NCBI GenBank assembly: GCA_020055645.1
Contig: CM034546.1
Coordinates: 104,925,812-104,989,811, forward strand
DNA length: 64,000 nt
Direction of reading: 5' to 3'
DNA from: Tomocerus qinae
Taxonomy: Eukaryota; Arthropoda; Collembola; Entomobryomorpha; Tomoceridae
Positions 13,397 through 25,615 of the stretch are shown here, piece by piece. Under the pieces are notes generated by a model, which was not told where the DNA came from, searched no databases, and saw nothing but the letters and a program-made list of their open reading frames with translations. Every line of letters begins with the position of its first letter. The stretch's first letter is position 1. A program made the translations under genes and the position numbers.

Positions 13397-16300
13397 ATGT
13401 CAGTTGAGGTGCCAAATCAAATTAAAAGTCGCACTGAAAGTTTGCAAACAGAAATTACCATTGAAGATGTTCGGTCAGATAACCAGCCTGGTACCCAGAC
13501 AGAGAAGCCAAAGAGATTGTACACTGGAGATATCATAGTACGGGTAGGTAAAGACTTTGCAGATGGAAATCCTATCTACGGAACCGTTCTCGCTGGACCT
13601 GCTGACTCCGAAATAAACCGTTCACCTGATGGGGGAAGTTCTTCTCAGGTTTTGGTACATTGGGACTCTTCAAATAAAGTAGACATGACCCAAGTGACTG
13701 AGGTAAATACCCACAGTTAAATAATTATTTCCTATATTGGGATTCATGAATTATAAGGTATATTTCACGAACCATCTGCATACATCTGTATCATCATGAG
13801 CAGCAATTTATCTTAAAACCTTTAGGTAGCGTTGGTGGACCGGATGTTGATGAGAGGTCAAAGAGTTAAGAATGAGGATGGTGTATGTGGGACAGTTACA
13901 GTATACATGAACAAGGCTACCGTTAATATCGTCGGCACAAGTCATATCGTTGAAAATGTTATGACAGATCGCTTGGGGCCCGTTTCTGTAATAATCTCGA
14001 ATTACTCTTTGTTTTCACTTAAAATCTTTAACCAAATTTACTGATATTATATAATTTGTATTATTTGATGGCCAGACATACGTAAGGGGCCAGGAAGTTA
14101 TCTATCGCGAATGGGTCGGAGTGATTACCAATATTAAGCGAAATGTTTGGTTCCAGTTGGATGGAGTACGGAAATGTATTTGTATGGAAACTTATGAATG
14201 TAAGTTAAAACGTAAAGTTGTAATATTGTAATGTAATTGGGTAATGGGGATGTGATGTTACTTCACTTTTGTTCATCGTAGAAAGTAATGAGGTAGCTTT
14301 TTGTTTGAAAGCAAAATGTTTGGTGTCGGCAGTTTATTATTATTTTGTCTGACAGTTTTCATAATAGAATCTATCAGAAGATCTAGTGCATTATATGTTA
14401 CTAATTTGTATATTATTATATGTTCAAGCGGACAGATTTATGAAAAATGATCCATATTGGGGCATAGGAGTCTCTTGTCCTGGTGTTCGCACTCATTTTA
14501 GCCCGAGTATGCTGAAAAAAGCTAAATGGACTGGATCATCCATGCGATTCTTTTGGAAGTGGATTCCATTTCTTCCTTACTTGTATTCGTTTTTCCCAGC
14601 AAAAACTACAAGAACAGAAGTATTGTCATTTTGAAGTATTTCGGGTTAATCATTAAAGTAATTTTTCGGATCTGTACTATTAACCGTGTATTTATCTGTC
14701 CAGGTTACTCAGCTAACTATCAAATGGTTATGCATTGTTCCTTACAAGAAGAATACAGAGATAGAACCTCCTCCAGAAATACTTACACAAAACGAGATGC
14801 GTTTCCTCGAGTTAGTTGGAGTACCCAGCACTGAAACAATTGGTTTCAACAGTGTTCGCACGTATCGATTAAAACCACAAGACTCAGTTACAAGTCACAC
14901 TCTGTGGTTATCTAAGTTTCGCACTAACTACATGAAAATGGATGATAAAAATCCAAAAGAAATTCGAAGTCCAGTCAATCCTCCTCTTTCAATTCTGGTA
15001 AATTTTCTCTATAATCCAAAGGTGATTTGGGTTTAGTGAATGAGTTAAGTATTTAGAGTATTCTTATAAGGAAATTAATCATTGATCACTTTTTTCTGTT
15101 TGCAGTCTTCAGTTGAAGGATATGATCTGCCTGTTAAAGTTCTGCTGCGACAAAATGAAGTTGAAATCGAATGGGATGTAAGAATGTGATTGAAAATAGT
15201 TTTTAATCCAATATAATTTTTTGCTTCACGAAATAATTTTTTGATTTAGAATGGAACAAAGCAAATCATGTTATCAATTGACGTTCCATATCTTCAAAAA
15301 ATTCCTGATTATCCCTCAGGAGTTGTGGTTGCACCCATTCACAAAACGAATTTTGACTCTGAGATTTATGGCATTGTTCAAAATAGCGAGAAATTCTGTA
15401 ATGATTATTACTTACATAGTAATTCTGTCTTTTAGTTTTCTGACATTTATAATCTCAAGATTCATTTATCACGCAGATGCCGACAAAAACAAAATTGTTC
15501 CAGTCCGCTGGATCCACATTGATGGTGAAAGCATAAGGGATTTGGGAATCCATGATGAATCAGTCTATGATATCAAACTCCATTCTCGTTATTGTCTCTA
15601 CGTCCGAGGCACAATTGTCTTTGCAAAGAATCCACTAAAAGAACGCTTCCGAGCTGGTACTGTTACTGATATTGATGTCAAGTCAGGGAAAATGATCGTT
15701 CTCAACCCATCTGATAATAGCATACACTACATGCTACCACATTCCATTATCCCAATGTCCAAGAGGTGTTACTGGAATTTCTTTTCGCGGAAATGGATTG
15801 AAGGTACACTCAGGTGATAATTATGATTTTTTTCAACCCAAATTAATACATCTTTTCAATATCCACATCCAGATGATTTAATTCCTCCTTCTCATCAACT
15901 GGAAATGGAATTTGATCCTGAAAAGAATATCACTGATGCGACCAACGACACACTTCTAAAATCTCTGTACAGTGATAACAATAATTTGTTGTCCCGAGAA
16001 GAAAATAGCATTTGGGATGAATCTGCTTTTAAGATGTTGGACGAAGCTCCTGAGAATCATCGCTTTTATCCTTTTAATTCCGATATTTACACCAATGCAT
16101 TTGCAACGATTTTCTCCGCAGAACGGAAAGTGTTGAGCGATAATGTACCACAGGGGATTTGGATTCGAATGTATCAAGATAGAATGGTAATAAATACATA
16201 ATGCCTTAATTAATGAAAAATTTAAACTCTACTTCCAAATTTTCAGGATTTGCTATCAGTGCTGATGTTGGGACCTACAAAGACTCCGGTATGTCAGTTG

Positions 16301-19300
16301 TTTCTCCCTGCTAAAAATTACTGTTGAACCTGTTAAATCAGGTTGTTATTACAATTTTACTCATTTTACTGACAGTATGAGGATGCCCTTCTTCTCTTTG
16401 ATATGCAACTACCGAAAGATTTTCCAAATAGTCCTCCACGGACCAAGTTTATCTCCTACGTTTCCCGTGATATCAATCCTGTTCTCTCTAGTGATGGAAA
16501 CTTTTGTGTGAGTAGTATTAAGTGGGAACCTCCAGCTTACGAAAAGAATGTTTCCAATGTTTTGGTATTTGTTGGCAAAATACAAGGTATAATTACTTCA
16601 ATGAGATTTTTATTTCCATTATCGAAGCATGCATTTCATATTTTATCTCCTCATTGTAGCCATGATCTTCAGGACCCAAACCTATGGGGACCTTTTTAAA
16701 AATTCCGACATAGTAATTGGATCAACTTTTCGCGACTCTGTCGAATATAATGAGGGTGTGATTATCAATATGCTCGATTCTGGTTTCAATATGATTCACA
16801 AGCCATGGGCACCTTGGTCCTCCCTCATTCGTAACCATTTTGTATCTACCTTACCAGAGTAATTGTTTATATCATCTTTACCATAATTTTATTTAGATAT
16901 TCGATAGTTAAACATGTTTTCTGTATTCAATTGCAGTCGAGTAAAAATGGCGAAATCCTTATTAGCAGCAGCGGAATCTGTTTCGGGTTATTTTTAATTT
17001 CAAATTCTTATATCTCTAATCAACATAATTTGATTTTCCTAATGGGCATTTTCATACAGAGCCGGAACCCGAGGAAAGCAGTTTCCCAATTTCACCAATG
17101 TCTCAAGGATTTAAGAAGGCATTACTACCGCGGTTGGAAAAGATGGAGAAACTATTAGTGTCACTTACCGAGACTCCTGAAATATCTGTAGATTCAGAAA
17201 AGCCTTCTACCTCAATAACCGAAGAGCTGACCTCAATTAAAGAAGAGATCAATGTGACTCCAAGCGCCACTTTGATCAACGGTAAAAGTCAGGAGAAAGT
17301 CACTTCTAAGGCTTCTAGAGACACAATGAAGAATTTCTTGGAGAATTCAACAGATATCGTGGACCAATGTGAAGAAGTTAAACCCTTACCCTTGGTCTTA
17401 TCCAACGACATTTACAGCGAAAAATTTAAATTGGACTTTGATTACATGGCAACAAGAAAAGACAAGCCTGTTTCTAAATGGTGGGGTGGTCACATAAATT
17501 TAGAACATCTAGGCCAGTGTTGCATGGGAGTTCTTCCATATAACATTCTAAACAACGATGACTTGTATGACTCTATTAAAACTTTGCACGACCCCTTAAA
17601 AATTGAGCTACAAACTATAGAACATCGAATGGGGCTATACAGAAACAATTCACCAGATTGGTCCCCCGTGCCTCTATGTCCAATCACAAATTTAATGCAG
17701 TTAGAGTGTAATTTACCATTAGGAACTAACGAGAGAGTAGTGTGGAGCCGGTTTTGCACTTATATGGACGAAAGAGGAATTGACTTGGTAAGTAAAAGGA
17801 ATGTATGCGCATATAGGATAATACAGCTCCAGATGATTGATATTAATTGGGTGAGACTATATTACATTGGAGAAAGAAGTACATTTTAGGAATCCCTTAG
17901 GAGTAGGATATGAATCTGTACCCTTTTTTATGAAGGTCAAGCATAACATGAGTACATGTAAGGAAAGGAAGGCACTACTAAAGAGTTTCATGTTCACGAT
18001 TCCTTGTTTACAATTCAAATATTTGCTAATTCAAACGTGTTATATCCCTATTTATTTAGGTAATTCCCGAATAGGATAGTGAGATAAGTAGCGATATCTT
18101 GACGAACTAGTAAAATCCAAGTGTTGTACACTTAACCCAATCACGAGCTTTTTAAAGATATGAGATGCACTCAAGGCTGAAAAATGTTGAAGAGTGAGAC
18201 AAATTCATACCAAATTTAGGCAGGAGGATTTATTCATGGATTGCATGGCATTTTTCATTCTTTCAGCCATGCTGTGCAATAAATACTTTTATTTACATCC
18301 CGACATGCAAATACATGCCTAAGAATACAAAGAAGTTACATCAAATAGACAGGATGATGAGTGTGTCAATAGATTTCGTGTACCATCCCAAAAACTAACC
18401 ACGGAGCTATTCTTTTTTTACTCTGTCTACACACAACATCAAACTTGCGTTTGAAAATTGAAATCTGCTATAAATTTATGTCATATTAATAATAACAATA
18501 ACACTACAAAAGATCTTCTTAAATGCATTTGTATATTAATCCTTTCTACAATAATGCTATAGAGGAATTTCAATGTAAACTGTAGAGATTTTATGATACG
18601 ATAGACACTCTACCTCAATTCCTACTTGCTTATTCACATTTTGATGTATGATTCCCACAGAGTGATTTAATTACCAACGATTAGTCTCTATGACTTTAGA
18701 CACAGATAATACTTGTGCATAATAAAGAGGATTTAAGCTCAACTTGAGTTTCGTTAATGAGCTTAAGTTTAGCACGTTGCGTAAACGTAATTGCGAGCTG
18801 AATAGTTAGGTAGTTATGCCTGCCTATCCATTTATTCATTGTATTGCATGCTTTTAACAAGGTGACGTAAATGGGAGGTGGTAACTCACCTAATGAACTT
18901 ACTTAATTAAAGCTAGCCTACTCCTCAGCATTTTGGAGGTCTACGAAATGAAATTATACCAAGACTCGTGTTAATACTTTCATGAGCCAACGAGATTTAC
19001 TAACGATACATAAAAATTGCAATTGCCATTGGATATTCTTAAAGGAAATACAAAAGGGTGGGAACTGTAGTATGTAATACAGTATGTATATAATATATCC
19101 TAATTTTATGCAAATGTTTTGATTTTAGAGGTCAACCCTCGTATACAAATGTCAAAAACGAGGCTGCGATTGGACGTTGACTACTAATGATTCTTCTTTC
19201 TACTTGGAAGGATCAACGATCAATGACATTATAAAAAACTTCGGGATTTTAAGCCTGACGTGTGATAGATGCAAATTAAAGCAAACCATACCTCCAACGG

Positions 19301-19801
19301 ATATTGTGCTCGCCCGATATTTGCTCATTTTTCAATCAGGGACAACTAATTATGGAAAAAATTTTATGATTGACAGAAAACAACAAATTTTGAACCACCA
19401 ATATGTTCTCATTGGTAAGACTTAGCGAATTAATTCGCTTTCAAAATTACCTCCAACTGAGGTAGTCGGATTTTTGAGAGCGAGTAACGTAGGCTGAGGC
19501 CGAGAATTCTACTTAATGCTATACATATAATAATAACAGTATATATAGCAATACAATGTTAAAAGAGTGGTGAGTACACCTGCTCTTTGAAGTTAAATAT
19601 TTCAGAAAGTAAAGGGAATATTTTAATTTTTTAGGATTTGGTACTACCAAAAAATCCCCAGCCCATGCGTACACTCACATAATAACAGGAGACTTTATTC
19701 ACTCGATATCGGATGAAAAATCATTCGAAACAAGTCTACCTGCCAATGAGGAAGATTTATGCATAAGATCCCTTCATTATGTCATATTCAAACGTGCGTA
19801 A
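13397..19801 (+). CDS. UBE2O-like: UBE2O-like E2/E3 ubiquitin enzyme fused to a USP-like protease domain (16 exons)
   Basis: Exons: 13397-13702, 13826-13987, 14076-14199, 14429-14619, 14704-14997, 15106-15177, 15250-15397, 15477-15803, 15873-16186, 16247-16288, 16376-16586, 16660-16858, 16937-16986, 17060-17787, 19129-19414, 19635-19801. Every junction keeps frame, giving 1206 residues. The N-terminal half aligns with the SH3-like conserved regions of UBE2O (GTVTVYMNKATVNIVGT, VYDIKLHSRYCLYVRG). The UBC domain spans ~625-790: QDRMDLLSVLMLGP, YEDALLLFDMQLP and catalytic Cys704 in NFCVSS. SQGFKK (828-833) matches the conserved C-terminal helix of UBE2O. The same exon then runs into a USP-like fold: Cys box LGQCC (Cys968), zinc pairs Cys1064/1069 and Cys1101/1104, His box AHAYTH (His1162) and Asp1178. 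UBE2O ubiquitinates basic and misfolded proteins; the protease part is inferred. A donor-like GTGCGT at 19794 leaves the 3' end slightly open. Confidence 0.75.
17788..19128 (+). other. Long intron (1341 bp) inside the USP-like domain
   Basis: It begins GTAAGT after a phase 0 codon and ends TTTTAG before a phase 0 codon. It is about ten times longer than the gene's other introns and contains no coherent frame or recognisable element. It is the least certain join of the gene model, although the domain reads through it continuously: protease palm before, zinc-binding CX4C after. Confidence 0.55.
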
Positions 19802-20305
19802 ACTCCTCAACACAACGTGCGTATACTGAACGGTATCTTGAACCTTATCACTTCTCGCTTTAATCCGATGATACAATGTTAGACTAATAATATTACCAGG
19901 TCATTTTAATGTCTACAAGTGCTACGTATTTTCAAATAAATATTTCGTTTTGTGCACAGGCATTTTGTGTATATGTATTTTTGTTTCCGACAGTTTTTGG
20001 TACTCTAAATACTTTAGGGCTGATTTAGGAAATATTCGCATTAAGCTCATCAGATAGCCAATAGAAATCTACGTTTAAATATTTCCAAGCAAAACGAGAA
20101 CCAAGTGGAGAACCACGGTCCAGTTAATCTGTGTCTCATCAATCAGGTTATTTACACTCAAGCAAGTTTATACATTTTCTCCAGACAATGTAAATTCTTT
20201 TACAAATGCAAAATTGCATGCATATAGTTACAAAATGTGTGTAATTTTAACTTAAGTACTAACTAGAAGATTAGCTATTCTATTATTGTTATATGTAGAA
20301 TTTAG

Positions 20306-20509
20306 AATCTAAAAAATTGGATCGCACCTGAATTTTGCACGGATCGTGAATCCGAAATAGTAAGTGATGTTTTTATTCCGCTGCGGCTTCGACACACTCA
20401 ATCGCACGTTCAACATTTGGCCGAGGGCCAGATGGAAGCATTTAAACAAAGTCCCTGCGAAAATTACGATTCCTTATCCTACATGTACTTGGGTTGGATA
20501 CTATTATAG
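20306..20509 (+). pseudogene. Coding-like segment, unassigned exon or gene remnant
   Basis: After a splice-acceptor-like TTTAG, 67 codons stay open to a TAG at 20507-20509. The translation looks protein-like (NWIAPEFCTD, FIPLRLRHTQSHV, MEAFKQSPCENYD) and local GC content rises, unlike the surrounding spacer. It has no start Met and no obvious partner exon; the GTAAGT inside it at 20359 could also be a donor. The stretch 19802-20305 before it also has a few short coding-like fragments but nothing I can join. Family unknown. Confidence 0.35.
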
Positions 20510-20970
20510 TAAACCAATGCCGTTTGAATTCAAGTGGAAAACTGCTCGGAAATTCGCCAATTGCAAAGAAATTATTACTTGTTTTACGTGTGTGTGTGTG
20601 TGTGTAGCGAGAAAACCGCTGTTACATCACAGTCTATAAGACGGAACGAGGAAAGGCATTTATTATTTAGTTATAGTCATTCAGCCATTGGTATAAACTC
20701 CGTATATAATTATATTGGATCATTGATAATCAAACACCAAGGAAGATAAAGTAGCTGAGTATACATTCAACATTGACTTTTGTACAGAATTGTTTACTTT
20801 ACCATCAGTTTTCAACGAGTAAGAATCTGGTCCCCGTTCGGTCTGTTTTTCTGTCGAAGAGCTCACATGCAAAAATCCTTCAATTTATTTTATTCACATC
20901 CATACAGAATCAAACAACTTAGCACTAAAACGCTTCAAGAACTTTGTAAACAATTGGTCCCACAGAGTAA

Positions 20971-21243
20971 GCCATTTCACTCACATTACAGTATATAGGC
21001 ACTGAAAACTGGTTTCAAATAGTAAATGATAATGTTTCAAGATCTTTTCCTAAATTAATAGTTAAAACATGTAATTCGACTTCCTATAAAAGATCAGTGC
21101 AGCATGAGGCAATATTGACTTTGAACAAACTACCAAGGAAATGGGCCTATAAAGAACTATCATTAGGTAATCTGATGGATCTTGTCAAAAATGAAATTAT
21201 ATTGCAAAGGGATATGGATATGTTATATTACTGGAACTACTGA
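20971..21243 (+). pseudogene. Coding-like terminal segment, unassigned
   Basis: Open for 90 codons to a TGA at 21241-21243, with a good pyrimidine-rich acceptor at 20991 (exon start 20992, phase 0). The translation is protein-like: YIGTENWFQIVNDNV, then a Lys/Leu-rich helical end with HEAILTLNKLPRKWAY. Upstream at 20908-20966 another acceptor-led segment reads TKTLQELCKQLVPQ, faintly like the start of a SOCS box, but in a different frame and too close for a normal intron. AATAAA at 21364-21369 fits as a poly(A) signal. Either the 3' end of a small gene with exons I have missed, or a decaying gene. Confidence 0.4.
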
Positions 21244-21382
21244 TTGTTTATCTCAAATTGTATTAGGATAGTGACCATAGAGGAGGAGCAGCCGCAGTAA
21301 TATGTTAGCTGAGTTTTGATTGTGAATTGATTTTGCAATTGAATATGTCGTTTTTGTCACTCTAATAAAACTAAGTTTGAAT

Positions 21383-23912
21383 CAATCCTCCGACGATCGA
21401 GTTGAGCAATGGCTCATTCGAAAGAGGGTTGACAGGGATACAAAGTCTCTGAACGGAAATCCCACTTTCCGGACCGGAAAAGAGTTTCCCCCCGCCCCCT
21501 CCTCAAAAACTACATGGTTTCAGAGGGAATCTTGGATGGTTGACAAACGGGTTGGCGGATTTGGCTGGAAATGGTGCCAAAAAGACGGACGCAACCGTAG
21601 GGAAGTGGTCGAATCAAAAAAAAAATCCTGGAACCCATTGGGTTCCAGGAATTGCGGAAGAGTGGGGATTTCTCGGTTTTTCACCGGTGAAAACACCATA
21701 ACTCTGCCAATCCTCCGACGATCGAGTTGAGCAATGACTCATTCGAAAGAGGGTTGACAGAGGAACAAAATCCCTGAACGGAAATCCCACTTTCCGGACC
21801 GGAAATGAATTTGCCCCCCCCCCTCCTCAAAAACTCCATTGTTTCAGATTGAATCTTTGATGGTTAAAGAACGGGTTGGCGGATTTGGCTGGAAATGGTG
21901 CCAAAATGACGGACACAACCGTAGGGAAGTGGTCGAATCAAAAAAAATCCTGGAACCCATTGGGTTCCAGGAATTGCGGAAGAGTGGGGATTTCTCGGTT
22001 TTTCACCGGTGAGAAAGCCATAACTTTATCAATCCTTAGACGATCGAGTTGAGCAATGGCTCATTCGAAAGAGGATTGAATGGCGGTCAATGTCTCTGAC
22101 CGGAAATCCCACTTTCCGGACCAAAAATGAGTTTCCCCCCGCTCCCTCCTCAAAAACTCCATGGTTTCAGAGGGAATCTTGGATGGTTGAAGAACGGGTT
22201 GGCGGATTTGGCTGGAAATGGTGTCAAAATGATGGACGCAACCGTAGGGAGGTGGTCGAATCAAAAAATATCCTGGAACCCATTGGGTTCCAGGAATTGC
22301 GGAAGAAAGGGGATTTCTCGGTTTTTCACCTGTGACAACGCCGTAACTCTGTCAATCCTCCGACGATCGAGTTGAGCAATAGCTAATTCGAAAATGGGTT
22401 AACAGAGGAACAAACTCCTTAAACGGAAATTCCACTTTCCCGACAGAAAATGAATTTCCCCCCTCCCCCTCCTCAAAAACTCCATGGTTTCAGTGGGAAT
22501 CTTGGATAATGAGAGAACGGGTTGGCGGATTTGGCTGGAAATGGTGCCAAAATGATGGACGCAACCGTAGGGAGGTGGTAGAATCAAAAAATATCCTGGA
22601 ACCCATTGGGTTCCAGGAATTGCGGAAGAAAGGGGATTTCTCGGTTTTTCACCTGTGACAACGCCGTAACTCTGTCAATCCTCCGACGATTGAGTTGAGC
22701 AATGACTCATTCGAAAGAGGGTTCAGAGAGGAACAAAATCCCTGAACGGAAATTCCACTTTCCGGACCGGAAATGAATTTGCCCCCCCCCCTCCTCAAAA
22801 AGTCCATGGTTTCAGAGGAAATCTTGGATGGTTGAAGAACGGGTTGGCGGATTTGGCTGGAAATGGTGTCAAAATGACGGACGCAACCGTAGGGAGGTGG
22901 TCGAATCAAAAAATATCCTGGAACCCATTGGGTTCCAGGAATTGCGGAAGAAAGGGGATTTCTCGGTTTTTCACCTGTGATAACGCCGTAACTCTGTCAA
23001 TCCTTCGATGATCGATTTGAGCAATGACTCATTCAAAAGAGGGTTGACAGAGGAACAAAATCCCTGAACGGAAATTCCACTTTCCGGACCGGAAATGAAT
23101 TTGCCCCCCCCCCTCCTCAAAAACTCCATGGTTTCAGAGGAAATCTTGGAGGGTTGAAGAACGGGTTGGCGGATTTGGCTGGAAATGGTGCCAAAATGAC
23201 GGACACAACCGTAGGGAAGTGGTCGAATCAAAAAAAAATCCTGGAACCCATTGGGTTCCAGGAATTGCGGAAGAGTGGGGATTTCTCGGTTTTTCACCTG
23301 TGACAACGCCGTAACTCTGTCAATCCTCCGACGATCGATTTGAGCAATGACTCATTCGAAAGAGAGTTCAGAGAGGAACAAAATCCCTGAACGGAAATTC
23401 CACTTTCCGGACCGGAAAAGAGTTTCCCCCCGCCCCCTCCTCAAAAACTACATGGTTTCAGAGGGAATCTTGGATGGTTGACAAACGGGTTGGCGGATTT
23501 GGCTGGAAATGATGCCAAAATGACGGACACAACCGTAGGGAAGTGGTCGAATCAAAAAAAAAAATCCTGGAACCCATTGGGTTCCAGGAATTGCGGAAGA
23601 GTGGGGATTTCTCGGTTTTTCATCGGTGACAACGCCGTAACTCTGTCAATCCTCCGACTATCGAGTTGAGCAATGGCTCATTCGAAAATGGGTTGACAGA
23701 GGAACAAAGTGCTTAAACGGAAATTCCACTTTCCCGACCGAAAATGAATTTCCCCCCTCCCCCTCCTCAAAAACTCCATGGTTTCAGTGGGAATCTTGGA
23801 TAGTGAGAGAACGGGTTGGCGGATTTGGCTGGAAATGGTGCCAAAATGACGGACGCAACCGTAGGGAGGTGGTCGGATCAAAAAAATCCTTTGGGTTCCA
23901 GGAATTGCGGAA
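21383..23912. repeat. Satellite array, about 320-327 bp unit, about 7.8 copies
   Basis: Units begin with 'caatcctccgacgatcgag' at about 21383, 21709, 22030, 22354, 22677, 22998, 23320 and 23648. Each unit holds the same ordered blocks: 'actttccggaccgga', a C-rich run (CCCCCCCCC), 'aaaaactccatggtttcag', 'gggttggcggatttggctgg', a perfect hairpin with 12-bp arms (TCCTGGAACCCA / TGGGTTCCAGGA, 1-nt loop), and 'tttctcggtttttcacc'. Units differ by scattered substitutions. Open frames inside are by-products of periodicity. The array stops abruptly after the hairpin at about 23912. Confidence 0.93.
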
Positions 23913-24876
23913 CTTTGAACAGCCTCCAACTGGATCAAATTGTTTAAAAAAGAAAACCGTCTTTTTTGACAGCATCATTCTGTACATGCCAGAACACTGC
24001 AGACACTGTAAAACACTTTATACAAAGCGAAAATAGCTTTCGGATTCAGCCCACCCCTTTGTTCTTCCAAGTTTTCTAAAATAAATACAATTTCTTCAAT
24101 AATTATTTGCGATAGCTGCGTTTACTCAACGATTTTGCGAGATTCTACAAGATAAATAGTGAAAATCCATTGAACTACAATTTTAACTGAGGTTTACTCT
24201 TTATTATTCAGTTGGAAATCTTCGTTTGTTACCGCCAATTTATTCATAAGCGACGAAGCCGTTATTTTACGCGTTTTAAGAAAACTTAAAAGTGCTTCAA
24301 AGAATCCATCCTAAAATTAAAATCCATCCAAATTTCAAATGGTAATGTAGATAAAGATTTTATAGTAGACAGTATTTATAATTCTACTGTGAATCGAATC
24401 AATATACTCTTCAGGGAACGTATGTACCCGGCTGGCTAAATTACACATGGAGTGAAGAAAATCCAATTTTGTAACGAATCGTCTGCTTTCGTATCATTAG
24501 AAGTATAATAATTTTCTGCCTTACAATTAAATAAAGCTATTTTCCACCTACTGACTTCCCACTGCTAATAGCCAAACTTGAAGTATCGTTTGGGAGATAA
24601 AACTCTAATATACTAATAGGAAGAAGAATTCTCTTGCAAATGTTTTATGTACCTCTACATGAAAATTGCCTTACAGTCCGAAAGAAAGTTATATTATAAA
24701 ACTTTGATAATTAACTCCATTCTGAGCACCTGTGCCAACATCACATCCGTCGAGTCTGATATTAACTTACATTTTGTTCCGAATAAATGAAGTAACTCTT
24801 TGTATCTTCAAATTGTAAAATCTTCCTGCTCAATGGGAAAATTAGTCCAAATTTCCAAAGTTAACTAAATCTTATA
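23913..24876. other. Intergenic, nothing recognised
   Basis: AT-rich sequence without open frames of coding character, tandem repeats or clear inverted repeats. Confidence 0.5.
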
Positions 24877-25615
24877 CAGGGCAACCCAGATGTATCCTTA
24901 CGTGGTCTACGCTCTCTAGCTCCTGAACGGAGACTGCTACGGAAATGAGGTGGCCACCATTGGAAAGAGGGCAAAATTTCCAATCGAACTGAGTATAATA
25001 ACTATTTTATCGGTTCCGTTTGATTGAATTACAGGCGATTCAAAAAAAGAGTAAATCACACAATCGTTACTAACAGTCGAATTCTACATCGCTACTCAGA
25101 CTTCAATCGGAACTTCACTTACTCTTCAAGTCCCAAGTCGTATTCAGGATTCACTTGAGTAATGACTTGAAGTCAAGTTCTAAGGTACCTCCAGACCTAC
25201 CTTGGCACTTGACTTGAGCTTGACAAATTTTTGAAACTCCCGCTCAAATTTCAATACAAAATAATTTTGAAGTCTAACTTCGTCAAGTGGGCTTCATGAA
25301 TACCACCCCTACTTGGACTTCAACTTGACTTGAATCAACCCTTACTAAAGTTAGACTTGAAGTGAAGTCTGAGTAGCGATGTAGAATTTGACTGTAAGAG
25401 CCTAAGTTTTACATTGGATAAATTGAAGCAAATTTTGGAAATTTTTGTTACGCTTCGAATTAGGCCTAACCCGGAACAGATAAAATAGCTATTATACTCA
25501 GTTCGATTGGAAATTTTGTCCTCTTTCCAATGGTGGCCACCTCATTTCCGTAGCAGCCTTCATTCAGGAGCTAGAGAGCGTAGACCACGTAAGCATATAC
25601 TTCTGGATTGGGGTG
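24877..25615. mobile_element. Long-inverted-repeat (foldback) element with TA target, copy 2
   Basis: Flanked by TA at 24875-24876 and 25616-25617. The left end reads CAGGGCAACCCAGA and the right end, in inverse complement, CACCCCAATCCAGA. The arms share 'cgtggtctacgctctctag', 'ctgctacggaaatgaggtgg' and 'ccattggaaagagg' and continue inward to a further inverted pair ('ctacatcgctactcagactt' against its complement near 25365), so almost the whole 739 bp can fold back. The subterminal block is clearly related to the element at 10808-11722. No coding capacity. Tc1/mariner-like by TA target only. Confidence 0.75.

Noticed and set aside
15251..15476. Reading the + frame straight through from 15251 as coding
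   Set aside because: The correct frame (from 15250) gives the conserved sequence NGTKQIMLS...IYGIVQNSEKF and ends at a donor at 15398. The 15251 frame is a shadow until 15477, where it becomes the real exon after splicing.
21377..23987. Many 60-110 codon frames on both strands
   Set aside because: Produced by the 320-bp satellite; the same peptide recurs in each unit on both strands.
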